A DNA stretch of 64,000 nt from Petunia secreta. Its lineage: Eukaryota > Streptophyta > Magnoliopsida > Solanales > Solanaceae. The position numbers and the translations under genes are program-made. The notes under the pieces are model-generated. The model did no database searches and was not told the DNA's origin. It saw only the letters and a program-made list of their open reading frames with translations. The stretch spans positions 26,295,501-26,359,500 of the forward strand of contig JARKIP010000038.1 of assembly GCA_029990175.1 (NCBI GenBank), given 5' to 3'. This document shows positions 24,339 to 35,589 of the stretch, one piece after another. The first letter of the stretch is position 1; each line of letters begins with the position of its first letter.

Positions 24339-25017
24339 GCCTTCGGGCTTTTATGTTTATGTTTTTGGACCTTTGGGTCTTTTTTGATGTAGATACTTTC
24401 AGCCTTCGGGCTTATCAATAGAAGGATTTGGCATCTTTTATTTTAAGTGTTAGTTTTTGCATGTACTGAACACTTAGAATAGATAACTTGCTTGCAAGAC
24501 TTAATAGAACCGATGCAAACTTAGAACGACGTCTCGTTCTCGGGTCGGTGCATTTAAAAGTGCAACTTCGGATTGCAAAATTATAGAAACAAAGAGATAT
24601 GGAATCAAGTTTATTCCATTGATAATATCGACAAGCCGAAATTGGCTTTTACATGAAACCAAGTCGAGGCGGACCTTGGGTGGAAAAACAACTTAAAAAT
24701 ATGCCACTACCGGGCGAAATTACAATGTACTAAATCTATTTCTCGGGTGTCAGTCCCCGGTTGTCAAATAGATGGTCTTCGGTTGGGAGGCGCATTTTCA
24801 ACCTCGGTTGCAACTCACCCCCTTACTCCCCCCAGTGTTCGGGTGTGAATCTTGATGAAGACCTGAGCACTGGAAATCGTTTAATCTGCTTCCTGAAAAG
24901 GTCAAGCAAAATGAAATGAGGAGCAAGTTAGTACATTTCGACCGAAGCCGTTGGAGCGTTATTCAGCTCGAGGCTGTGAGTAAATTTTAAAATGAGCAAG
25001 GGATATTTACCTCGATT
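24339..25017. other. 3' untranslated zone between converging genes of element E
   Basis: Contains CTTCGGGCTTTTATG-type and CCTTTGGGTC hairpin-like repeats at about 24340-24415 just after the antisense gene, then AT-rich sequence up to the integrase stop. The plus-strand gene and the minus-strand pol converge here. No further gene. Confidence 0.5.
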
Positions 25018-26758
25018 TCAGAAGTAGTACCGCTTTAAATTGGAGATGTTCCAATTTAAGGGTTCGGGCGTGCCCTGTAGATCTTCAATTTGATAAGATC
25101 CTTTCCCAACAATTGCTTTGACTCTGTAAGGTCCTTCCCAATTCAACACAAGCTTTCCCCTATTTTCTTCTTTCGTTGACTGGTTTGTAGCCTTTAACAC
25201 ATAATCGCCAACTTTAAAAGCTGTAAGTTGTGCCTTCCTATTGAGATATGCTTCGATCTGTCTTTTTTGAGCAACAAGCCGGACCAAAGCCAGTTCTCTT
25301 TTCTCTTCGAGCAAGTCCAATTCTATGCGCATGGCTTGTTGATTGGCATCTTCTGTGGTGTGGGCGTACCGAAGACTTGGTTCGCCCACCTCCACGGGGA
25401 CAAGGGAATCCATACCATAAGCAAGTGAAAAAGGGGTCTCACCGATGCTGTTCTTTTCTGTTGTCCGCATGGCCCATAACACGCCCGACAGCTCCTCGGG
25501 CCAAGGGCCTTTTTTCTCGTCGAGCCTTTTCTTGAGATTCTCGATTATAATCCTATTTGAAGACTCAGCTTGGCCATTGGCACTCGGATGATAGGAGGTC
25601 GAAGCAATTCTTTTAATTCCCCATTGTTTGAAGAAATCAGTGATGGCTGTTCCCATGAACTGTTTACCATTGTCGCAAGCAATTTCCCTCGGGACACCGA
25701 ACCTGTAGATGATATTTTTCTTGATGAAATCGATTACTTGTTTTTGTTTGACTTCGGTGAGAGCTCCTGCTTCCACCCATTTTGTAAAGTAATCGGTTAA
25801 TACTAGAATAAACCGAACACCACCTTTTCCTTTTGGTAATGGACCAACTATATCCATTCCCCACTTCATGAAAGGCCATGGTGACACGACCGAATGCAGA
25901 GGTTCGGCCTGTTGATGGATCATCCGTGCGTGGCGTTGGCAATTATCAAATTTTTGCACGAAGGCCTTTGCATCTGCACTGATGGTGGGCCAATAATACC
26001 TAGCTCTAAGTAACTTGCGCACCAAAGACTTTCTCCCTGAGTGACTGCCACATTCGCCTTCCTGCACCTCGGCCATCAGGTACCTAGCCTCATCGGGACC
26101 CAAACACTTGGCCATCAGGCCGCAATATAACCTCTTGTACAAATTACTCTCGATCATATGGTATGAAGATGCTTGGGTCCTCAACTTTTTGGCCTCCTTT
26201 TTATCTTGGGGGACAGTCCCCGAGTCGAAGTAAAAGATGAACTTTCTCCGCCAATCCCATTTGTGGTCCACCGAGTTGACCTGCAATTTCATCTCTCTTA
26301 TTTGTGCGGACAACAACCGAACCATTGAATCAGTCCCTGAGTGGGCTTCATCGACTGCCGAACCCAAATTTGCCAGGGCGTCAGCCTCGGTATTTTCATC
26401 CCGAGGCACTTGTTCAATTTTCCAGTCTTGGAATTGTGCCAAAATCCTTTGTCCTCGGTCTAAGAATAGCTGTATTATGGGCTCTCGAGCCGTGTATTCG
26501 CCGAGCATTTGATTCAGCACCAACTGGGAGTCGCACCCTAGCTTAATTCTCTCCACCCCCGTTTCTTTAGCCAGCTCCAAGCCTGCTAGAGCCGCTTCGT
26601 ATTCAGCCTCATTGTTGGTCACTTTTTTTAACCGAACTGAATGCCTGATTTTTTTCCCGGTGGGTGCTTTCAAAACTATGCCTAATCCCAAACCCTTGGA
26701 ATTAGTTGCCCTATCGGTATGAAGTATCCATAGCCCCGAAGTCGTTCATTTCGGTATT
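25018..26758 (-). pseudogene. Second (archaeal-type) RNase H and integrase of element E
   Basis: A 557-codon open frame from 26691 to 25018, preceded by a TGA near 26744 that separates it from RT. First domain: GLGIVLK, TNNEAEYEAALAGLELA, GCDSQLVLNQ and DENTEADALANLGSA, the pattern of the second RNase H of Tat elements. Integrase follows: zinc-binding region with H..H and DNCQRHA, where the first Cys of the usual CxxC is Phe, so one zinc ligand is missing. The catalytic triad is visible as WGMDIVGPLP, ACDNGKQF and a Glu in HPSANGQAESSNR. The C-terminus contains GKLVLNWEGPYRV. Integrase would insert the cDNA. The frame is long and well kept compared with the other copies in the window. Confidence 0.85.
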
Positions 26759-28295
26759 GAGTTCTCCTTTTCGGCTACGGACAGAATCCCAACACTAAAA
26801 TCAGCTATGAAGTCGGTCAAGACTTGGGATTTGATGGCTGTTCGGGGTTGATAATTGATGTCATATTCGCTTAATTTTACCACCCATTTTGATAGCCTCC
26901 CTGATAACTCAGGTTTGTGCAATATACTTCACAAGGGGAAGGTTGAAACTACCGCTATTGGGTGACATTGGAAATAGGGTCGTAGTTTTCGGGCAGTAAC
27001 AATTAAAGCAAGTGCTAGTTTTTCCAAGTGTGGGTACCTGGTCTCAGCATCGAGGAGTGTGTTGCTCACATAGTAGATGGGCTGTTGCTTGCCATCTTCC
27101 TCCCGAACCAGGACCGCACTGACTGACACCTCGGACATAGCCAAGTAAACCAGCAATGTTTCACTATCCATAGGCTTGGCGAGCAACGGTGCGTTAGCCA
27201 AGTAGCGTTTCAAATCTTTCAGTGCTTCTTTACACTCCGATGTCCGTTCGAAATGGTTATTCTTCCTCAAAATAGAGAAGAATTTATGGCATTGTTCCAA
27301 GGACCTTGAGATGAAACGACTCAAGGCAGCGATTCGGCCAGTTAAGCGTTGAACTTCTTTCACCCCGGTCAACTCTTCGGGGATCTCCTCGATGGCTTTG
27401 ATCTTATCTGGGTTTGCTTCGATCCCTCGTTCGGAGACAATGAATCCCATGAATTTGCCTGACCCGACACCGAAGGCACACTTCTTAGGGTTCAGTTTCA
27501 TGCCATATTGCCTCAGAACAACAAAAACTTCCCTCAGGTGATTCAGATAATCCTCCATTCGAATCGATTTGATGAGCATATCATCTATGTAGACCTCCAT
27601 AGATTTTCCAATATACTCCTTGAACATGCGACACATCAACCTTTGGTACGTCGCCCCAGCATTTTTCAGACCTAATGGCATCACTTTATAGCAAAAAGTT
27701 CCTCGGTCAGTGATGAAAGAGGTTTTTTTCGTCGCCCTTCGGGTCCATGAGAATCTGGTTGTAGCTCGAATAAGCATCCAAGAAGGTTAATAGTTTGTGC
27801 CCAGCCGTGGAGTCTATTAACCTGTCTATTTGTGGCAATGGGTAGGAGTCTAGCCTTGTTCAAATCAGTGTAATCTATGCACATCCTCCACTTGCTATTT
27901 TTCTTTGGTACGACGACCACATTAGCCAGCCACTCAGGATACTTTACCTCCCTTATGAAACCATTTTCTTGCAATTTTGTGGTTGCATCTTCGATTGCTT
28001 TCTTTTTAACCCCGGCGAGAGGTCTTTTCTTCTGCTTCACCGGAGTGAATTTTGGGTCTACATTCAACTTGTGGGTCATGATCTCCAGATCGATACCAAT
28101 CATGTCTGAAATTGACCAAGCGAAGCAATCGTTGTTGGACCTTAAAACTTCAATGATTGCTTTTTTCGACTCTGGGTCCAACTCCGAGCCGACAAACACC
28201 TTTCTTTCAGGAAAATCTTTCAATAAGGTGAAAGACTCCAGTTCCTCAATAGTGGAGTCCTCGGCTTCTTGTTTCCGAGGCTCTTGAATGCACAC
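26759..28295 (-). pseudogene. Reverse transcriptase and RNase H of element E, broken
   Basis: Minus-strand frames 28295-27681 and 27777-26929. Visible: the RT N-terminal block (PEWLANVVVVPKKNSKWRMC, IDYTDLNKA), then a damaged palm region with at least one frameshift near 27720-27780. After that come FITDRGTFCYKVMPLGLKNA, the catalytic YIDDMLIKS, and the RNase H region (LLVYLAMSEVSVSAVLVREE, YYVSNTLLDAETRYPHLEK). An in-frame TGA at about 26926-26928 follows STFPL where CGA (Arg) would be expected, consistent with C-to-T decay. The upstream part to 28295 carries the Glu-rich linker and a DCFAWSISDMIGID motif seen between protease and RT in this lineage. Confidence 0.85.
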
Positions 28296-28514
28296 CGGGA
28301 TCTTTTCAACTTCTCCTCGGAAGTCCTCCTCGATTGACCCCGGTTGCGTTAGTTGCTATTATTTTGGCCCGGTCAGGGCGACTCCACTTTTCAACGCAAC
28401 CGAGTAACACTCCCTTACTACTCGTTGCTCTCCTTTGATTGATCGAACCCCCCAAGGCGTAGGGAATTTGATCACTTGATGCAGGGTGGAAGGAACAGCC
28501 TCCATGGAATGGAT

Positions 28515-28967
28515 TCATGGCCAGCCGAGGATCACATTGTATGCCATGTCCTCGGGCAGCACTTGGAACAGTGTTTCCTTGCTAACTCCTTCAGCAAATG
28601 TTTTGAGTGTAATTTCACCCAAAGTTTTCTCCGTGGAGTTGTTAAAGCCAGTCAACACTGTTGCTTTGGGGATGACTTCCCCTTTGAGCCACATCTTCTT
28701 GATGGCCCCATAGCTGATTATGTTGACCGAGCTACCGGGGTCAATTAAGACTTGCTTGATATCAGAGTCGTTGATTCTCAGCATGATGACCAAGGCATCG
28801 TGATGAGGGAACATCATCCCATCACAGTCATCGTCATCAAATACGATTTCTTTGCCCGAGCCTCCCACTCGGGTTCTCTTCTCTATCGTAATCGACAGCT
28901 TGGCGAATTTCTTTGCAGCCGCGAAATTCACCCCGTTCACCTCTGACCCCCCGGTGATAACGTTCAC
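28515..28967 (-). pseudogene. Retropepsin of element E
   Basis: Minus-strand frame with ITGGSEVNGV at the start (the NVI.GG motif that precedes protease), then HHDALVIMLRINDSDIKQVL and the active site IDPGSSVNIIS (DPG form rather than DTG), then VLTGFNNSTEKTLGEITL and NVILGWP at the end of the fold. It processes the gag-pol polyprotein. The domain is continuous; the frame closes at 28515 within the usual G(R/W)P end, and a short non-open stretch (28300-28514) separates it from RT. Confidence 0.8.
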
Positions 28968-30574
28968 AACTCTCTAAGGAGGTGGAGCCCGAGGTGGCTA
29001 TCCATCACCTCAATTTTTTGAGTAGTTGTCCTTTCCCTTATCGGTTAGGAATTCGGCCAACACACCCTTTTTCAGCAAATGCGCCACCTCGAGGCGCAAT
29101 GCTTTGCAGCCCTCGGTTCTGTGGCCATAATCTGCATGGAACTCGCAGTGCAAATTCTAGTCTCTTTTGTCCGCTGGAGTTCTCATGTCTTTGGGTACTC
29201 TTACCCCGGCAGTTCCCTTGACCACGTGGACCAGCTCCGAAGTCGATATGTTAAAATTGTAATCAGGGATCCGAGGTAATTTCTTCTTTGAAGCCGAAGC
29301 TGGGCCTGAGGAATTTCTTTGGTTCGTATTGGGATGAACCTTTCCTCCGAGCCGTTGGCTTATATGCGGGCTTGTAGGCGAGTTTTCGAAGGAATTCCCC
29401 TAACCTTTAGCTGATTGGTTGCCTCGTGGAGATATATGGTTCGTACCTCCCTTTTGAATTGCCTCGCGACGCCTCAGCGCGATACGAGGATTTGCCTCGG
29501 TTTTTGTGATTATAACCTCGGCTTTTAAACTCAGCCTCCTCCAGACTGATCTTGGAGTAAGCCCGTTTGTGTAGATCTTCCCATGTTAAAACTTGGTATT
29601 GTTGGAGCTCTTTTCGCAACTCAGCGGCAGCGTCAGAGTTGCGAACATTGATACCCTTTTCAAATGCATGATGGCTAGAGTATCTTCCATCCGAGGTAGC
29701 TCCATGCGCTCAGCATGAAAGCGCTCGAGGAACTCCCTGAGTGGCTCACCGAGCTTTTGCTTGACCTCACATATGTCCTCCTTCCTCTGGAGAATTTTTT
29801 GAGCTCCAGTGTGGGCCTTAACGAAGGCGTTAGTCATTTCCTTGAAGGTGGAAATTGACCCCGCTGGTAGGCACATGTACCAGCGCAGCGCTCCTTTCTC
29901 CAAGGATTCGCCAAACTTCTTTAAACATAGAGTCGAGCTCTATTGCTGTTAAGTCATTGCTCTTTACCATCGCCATGTACTCCCTTACATGCTCTTTGGG
30001 ATTGGTGATCCCATCATACTTTTTTAAGAACATGAGCTTGAAGTTTTTAGGAGTTGGAGCCGGAGCCGCTTCGGGCTTAAATGGAAACTCCCTGTATTGA
30101 TCTATGTCAAGCTCATCTTCGGTCTTTGTTATCCCTGGTACGCTTTCAAGGCTCGACGCGAGCTTCAACGCGTGCCTCAATTTCCCTGGTCAACCTCTCA
30201 ACATCGACCGAGGATGTAGTCTCTGCCACGGTGGGAATCGTCCCGAAGTGTGGCGTTGCGCTCGGTATGTTCCCCGAACCCCCAGACGTGGCCCCATTGA
30301 GAGGTCCCCCTATTATCGCACCCGTAGGAACGAAGGTCGGGATGCCTCCACTTGGAGCCGAAGGCTGGGTGCCGTTCGGTGCAGCGCTATTCCTCGCTTC
30401 CAACGAGGCGCAGAATTCGGCATTAATGTTAATCTGCTCATCCTGTCGATCTTGAAGAGCCTTTAGTGCATTAACAACAAAAGCTTGAAAGGCTTCAGTT
30501 GTCATTGGAGATGTGGACTGTTGGTTCGACGGAATGTCAGCCCGTTCGCTAGGATTTCTACTGTTGTCAGCCAT
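28968..30574 (-). pseudogene. gag of element E, broken
   Basis: The ATG at 30574 gives MADNSRNPSERADIPSNQQ just inside the 5' LTR. Frames 30574-30146, 30180-29830, 29903-29586 and 29619-29407 overlap with frameshifts between them. Visible are a Pro/Gly/Ser-rich N-terminal part, the gag core (FKLMFLKKYDGITNPKEHVREY, ELDSMFKEVW, GALRWYMCLPAGSISTFKEM, KQKLGEPLREFLERFHAERM), then a basic Arg/Gly-rich region near 29520-29410. The segment to 28968 is frameshifted, and the knuckle region is not clearly preserved. Confidence 0.8.
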
Positions 30575-30648
30575 AACGTCGTTGAAAAAACTATAGGCTT
30601 TAACGAAAAAGAGCGTTGAACTTTGGAACAAAGCGTTTCTGCTTATAT

Positions 30649-30666
30649 CCCCATAGACAGCGCCAA
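30649..30666 (-). other. Primer-binding site of element E
   Basis: On the minus strand, TTGGCGCTGTCTATGGGG begins two bases after the 5' LTR. It has the TGGCGC core shared by primer sites of this lineage. The tRNA is not assigned. Confidence 0.65.
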
Positions 30667-30668
30667 TT

Positions 30669-31207
30669 TGTATGTGCCTAAATCGGTTTAGGATCACAAA
30701 TCAAATTTGGGTTAGAATATAAGCAAAACTTCGTATCAAAGTCGATAAAATGCCAAGAATAAGCGTACAATGCGAGAAAGTAACTGGATTTCAATATATT
30801 GCAATGAGTACAAAATTTGGCAGAGTTTCTGTATGTATTTCTGAATGCGTACAATACAAAATGAAGTACTATTTATAAGCCTAGGGGCCTTGCCCACGTC
30901 TTCTACTATCCGTCATGCTCAAACCCACGTTCTGGCCATTAATGGGAGGAGTTAGTGGGCTGAGGTAGTGGGCTGCAAAGCCGCTGGATCCGAGGCGATT
31001 CACCGAGGTACAAGTATGTGACCTCGGTGATGGAGCCTTGCTACTTGACCGAGGTGGATGTCATCGAAACTCAGCTTACAGCTCGCCTTCGGTGATGACC
31101 TCGGTACCTTACTTGGTTCTTACTTCGGCGGTTCACTCACTTGCTTCGGTTGCTATCAGATCACGTTGTCGAGGTGACCTATGGTGAGCCGAATTTTACC
31201 CAATACG
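30669..31207 (-). repeat. 5' LTR of element E
   Basis: 539 bp, homologous end to end with 20571-21095. It has a 13-base duplication (GAGGTAGTGGGCT-like, at about 30960-30975) and a terminal CA-to-CG change at 31206-31207. A TATTTATA-like motif lies near 30873 (20770 in the partner). Confidence 0.9.
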
Positions 31208-34200
31208 GTTCCTTCCCGTGTAAAGCTAAGTAACTTAAATTGGAAAGGAATGAGTAGTACTTATTACTTAATTATTAATAGAGGAATTAATAATATTTCA
31301 AGTTTTTTTTTTAGTTTGCTGTATCAAGGCCGTATTGCAGATTACTTAATTTTTGGTATGTCCTCCTCGCAAATACGTCGACTTGTATCGTTAAATTCAC
31401 ATGGTTACTCTATTTTTACGGGATACTTGTTCTATTCATTGATCCCATCTTGTCATTATTTCATATAATAATAACATAACCTATAGACAATTAATTGAAA
31501 ATCTCTACTATTTCAATTGATATCGGCAATAAGTTTGACTATTTCAAATGATCAGTACGTAGTAGTGCTTTGCATGCTAGTCGTGATGCATTAAGACGAA
31601 ACTGATAGTGTTATCTATTGGTTTTAGGTCCGGATCGTGGATTACGGCTATGATTAATTAATTAATTAATTAATTAATTAATGAAGTTAAAAAATCTGTA
31701 GTTTTAAATTTAAATGAAGTATCATTTGATTTAATTCTCTGTATGACATACCGACCGGATAATTGCCCTGGATTTTATTAGAATCGTGAGACTTACTCTT
31801 ATTTCAATTTATGGAGGACACGCAACTAATAATTTAATAAGATCAAGGACAGCCCATATAGTACAGAGCCAATTGAGGAGGATCCAAGGTGTCAAATGGA
31901 CCATTGATTCATTCAATTAGATTTAGAGCGTCCAAGAATTGTACGCTGTGAAATTGCATGGTCTTCAAGAGTTGATTAGAAAGTGTTTGAGAATTATTTT
32001 TCATGAATCATGCAAAAATATCATTAAAGGCAAATTCAAAATTTGACGGTTCTTGATTCTAGGAGAACGATATCATGAAGTGCTAGTTTAGTTTAATTTT
32101 ATATATAGAGAGAGCGCGCGCTCGCTATTAGATTCTACGAAACTTATATCTCGAACCCTTTACCTATAAATACCAATTTGGTTGCCTGATGATTGCTGGA
32201 CTAGTTGGAAGTGAAAATTTTGAAGTTGGCGCAAGGTAATACTACATCATACTACAATAGAACAAGTGCTGCCAAATACTGCGTAAATTTGTGCTGAAAC
32301 GCAAAAACCTCGTACGAATCCAACTTCGAAACTGTGACACCTAATAACTTGTTCAAATGAAGCTTTAAGCAACCCAACTAGGATTCCTAACTTGTTGCAA
32401 TCCTTGGATGCTTGCATGGACTAAGAATGAGTCAGCGTTTATTTGACACTTTGCACTTGTCTCAATAAGAAGCGGTTTGACCGTGCCTGTCATCATAAAA
32501 CTTGGTTAGGCTCCAGATAATATTAAATGCTGGATGATTTTAACAGATACACTTGACAGATTTTTATACTAGCAAAAAACTATAATTACTAAAATAATGT
32601 CTGATTTGAAGATTACAAGAAATAATGTCTGATATAGATCCTTAAAGCTGTTTAATATCTGATCTAGATCCTCAAGTTGTTGTTAGAAAAATTGTCCATT
32701 ATCACATGTGTAAAGCTGTAACCACCAATAATTAATCTTCCAATGGAACTTCCGATTTGATTTCATTAATTAATAATTAATGCAAGTGATAGTCTTTCAT
32801 CCGGTGCAAAAATTCTATATCCATTTTAATTATTATCCTTTGAAGCAAGAAAGAGAAATAATAGACTTTCATTGATAAGGAATACTGTAGTTTTTTGCAC
32901 TTTAGCTCCTGTGAAATTTTCATGCAATAAAATTACATTTAATAGTATTAATAGCATAGGCAGCTCAACAAAATTGGAAGTCTCGACCAAAACTTCACCT
33001 CAAAGGCCTCAATATTTTTTTTAAAAAAAATACAATGAAAAATTTTTGATAAAAAAATAATATATAAATTTGGAATAATAACACTTGGCTCAAGATTTTG
33101 ATAAGTTGATGTAATGATATCAAAATAATGTTGCGCTGCTTCAATATATTGCTTGTTGCCATGCTTGAAACCTTGAAGAAAACACTAATAAATTTGCAAT
33201 TTAGTGTACTTCAAATTTTGTTTGTAATTTTTGCAGAATGTTTGGAAGAACTCAAACTTACAGAGGAGTAGAAGTATTTACATAAGGGTTCATATTAGTT
33301 ATAAATTGTAAGGATGTAACCAGGCCCCAAAAAAAAAAAAAAAGTACCCAAGTTGTTGCATTCCCCAATTTATGATCCCCACATTAAAAATTCAAGTAAA
33401 AAGTTATTTGTGTTTTTTGGAAAAAACAAATATATTTCACTTCAAAAATAATAATAATAATAATAATAATAATATTAATTATTTTCTTAGTAAAATATAA
33501 GGAGTACATCTATTAAAAAAAATTTGGGAGCCCCAAGCAATTGTTTTACTTGCTTTATAGTCTAGCCGGCTCTGATTAATAGTATTACATAATTGTATTC
33601 CATGTAATGTTAAAAAAATATTACACAACTTTTTCAAAAAGTTGTAAGAACTAATTCATAAAGGCGATTGCTTAGAGGAGGGCCAGCGCAAAATTAATAA
33701 ATAAAGAAAAATTACTATATTTATGGATTACCTTATCCCATATGAAGGGTGTGATAAGTTTATTCCTACTTTTATTCCACTTTTAATCTCAAGCCAATAC
33801 TTATCCCTAAATCATGGGATATTCTATTTTTGCTAATCCCTCGAACCAAACAACACATTATGATGGCTGTTTCAGGGTGCTCTGATAATTGGAAAAGTTT
33901 CCACCCTGTGACTTTGGAAAACAATGACCAAGAGGAGAGTACAAAATATAATAGAGTAATATAGCATGGAATGGAAAAATGGATTACTAAGAGTCGATGC
34001 TGCTGACTTCAATTCTCTGGTAAGACGGCTAAGACTTGAGAGACATATTGAAAAACAACATATGTAATATTATTCCGCAAATAAAATTTATGGAAAAATA
34101 AAATATACGTTAAATCTTACTTCCACAAAGATAAAGTGACTGTTTTATACCGTCCTTCTACTAAAAAAACATTTGAAAACACACACACAAGAAAACTATC

Positions 34201-34770
34201 TCGGGAAAATGAAAAGTGTATTGCTACAACCGAAGAAGTGGACATATAAGAGTAAGACGAAAGAGTATGGTTTTGGACCTTTTGGTAGGTATGTTTCCTT
34301 TTTAAGACCTAAGAGGACATTTGACTTTTGAAGCACACCAAACAAACCACACCAATATTGAGTTTTTATTTCTTTTTCATTTTTGACGACAAAACGATGC
34401 GCAAGTTTTCTTTTTAAAATAGAATTGTTGGTTTAATCAATACCAAAGCAACCATAAGGAAAAAAAAAAAAAATCAGTGCTAAAGCTACCGACTAAACTA
34501 ATGATGAGATGGGCAACTTGTATCATGGTATTTATTGCTCCTATATAAGTTTCCTGGTGGTTACCATGGTCTAGTGGAGGACACGTTAGTCAATACGGTT
34601 CACCACAACCAGTGCTGTCAAGTTTGCCATCAAGTTCACAAACTTGTGGTGTGGGTAATACAGGGGTAGTTATAAAAAAATAGTACCCCCTCCGGTTTAA
34701 AGTTCTGTGACAATTTGCATATACAAGAATTTTAGTAGGAGAGCGAGAGGAATACACCAATATACCTCGC
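31208..34770. other. Intergenic AT-rich DNA with microsatellites
   Basis: No gene supported. It holds an ATTA tetranucleotide tract at about 31653-31682, an ATA trinucleotide tract at about 33446-33475, a GA/CG-rich short stretch near 32107-32122, and a local near-repeat at 32590-32690 (AATAATGTCTGAT and TAGATCCT each more than once). The segment near 34682 (TACCCCCTCCGGTTTAAAGT) resembles the end of Stowaway-type MITEs, but I did not find its partner end. Confidence 0.5.
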
Positions 34771-35423
34771 TAGCGTTTGTACATAAAATTTGGGAGGAAT
34801 ATTTTAAATTTTGATTTCAGATCAGTATTTGTTTATAAAATTTGCATAAAATTTCAAGTTTAGCTTCAAATATTATTTCAAATCCAAAATTCTCCAAAAA
34901 TGTAGAATTTGGAAATTCCAAATCTTCATTCGGATTTTTTAAATATAAAACTTGACCTACGAGTTTATATTTTGTTAAAAAAGCTCATCTTATAGTTTGT
35001 ATAAAATGACTCATGCACGACATGAAAAGATTATCCATACCATGTGAAATCATTATATTAAAGAATAGCTAGTTGTTATTATTGTTTATTTTTTTTAAAC
35101 TGGATCTTTGAAAAATTATGTATATTTTAAAGTTTGTAATAACATGTAGTAATAATCTATCTATAAAAGGATTATGGATATATATAGTTTATTAACGTAG
35201 CACCTTAGGATAGTCTGATATCTTGTTTTATGAACTATGATTTGCTCATTTGGTAAGATTATATAAGTTTTGGAGAAGTTTTGATAGTTTTCAAAAAATT
35301 GAGGGGTTTTCATGTTTATGAAAAAAAATACAATTTAAGAAATTTAAGAAGTTCAAATTGTATGTCCAAACAAAATTTCTACTTCTCAAATCCCAAATTC
35401 CAAATCGTGTCCAAACGGGACCT
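34771..35423. mobile_element. Possible MITE with GCGTTTG/CAAACGGGAC ends
   Basis: The left end GCGTTTGTACATAAAATTTGG and the right end (reversed) GTCCCGTTTGGACACGATTTGG are imperfect inverted repeats, flanked by CTA on both sides (34770-34772 and 35422-35424). The interior is AT-rich and non-coding. The ends have diverged, so the assignment is tentative. Confidence 0.4.
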
Positions 35424-35589
35424 AGTGTAGTCCTACAAGTAGAATTTGGGAAGGGTGAGATATATGCAGACCTTACCACCACCAAGATAGAGAGGCTGTT
35501 TCCGATAGACTCTCGGCTCAAGGAAAAAATTTCCAAACATACTTGCAAAATAAGATGAAAGTAGGAGAGATATACTTTTAGAATTTATG

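Larger units (their letters stand above)
20571..31207 (-). mobile_element. Complete Tat-lineage Ty3/gypsy LTR retrotransposon (element E)
   Basis: A 10.6-kb element read on the minus strand. LTRs are at 31207-30669 (5') and 21095-20571 (3'), and GTTCC is duplicated at 20566-20570 and 31208-31212. Inside, in order on the minus strand: primer-binding site (30666-30649), gag, retropepsin, RT with RNase H, a second archaeal-type RNase H, and integrase. On the plus strand, between integrase and the 3' LTR, lies a spliced gene. This order, with dual RNase H and an additional antisense ORF, is what is known for the Tat lineage. The two LTRs differ, by hand count, at about 23 of about 525 aligned positions plus a 13-base insertion, so it is not a very recent insertion. 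Confidence 0.9.

Noticed and set aside
27877..28748. Plus-strand frames across the pol region of element E
   Set aside because: Complementary to RT and protease; no independent support.
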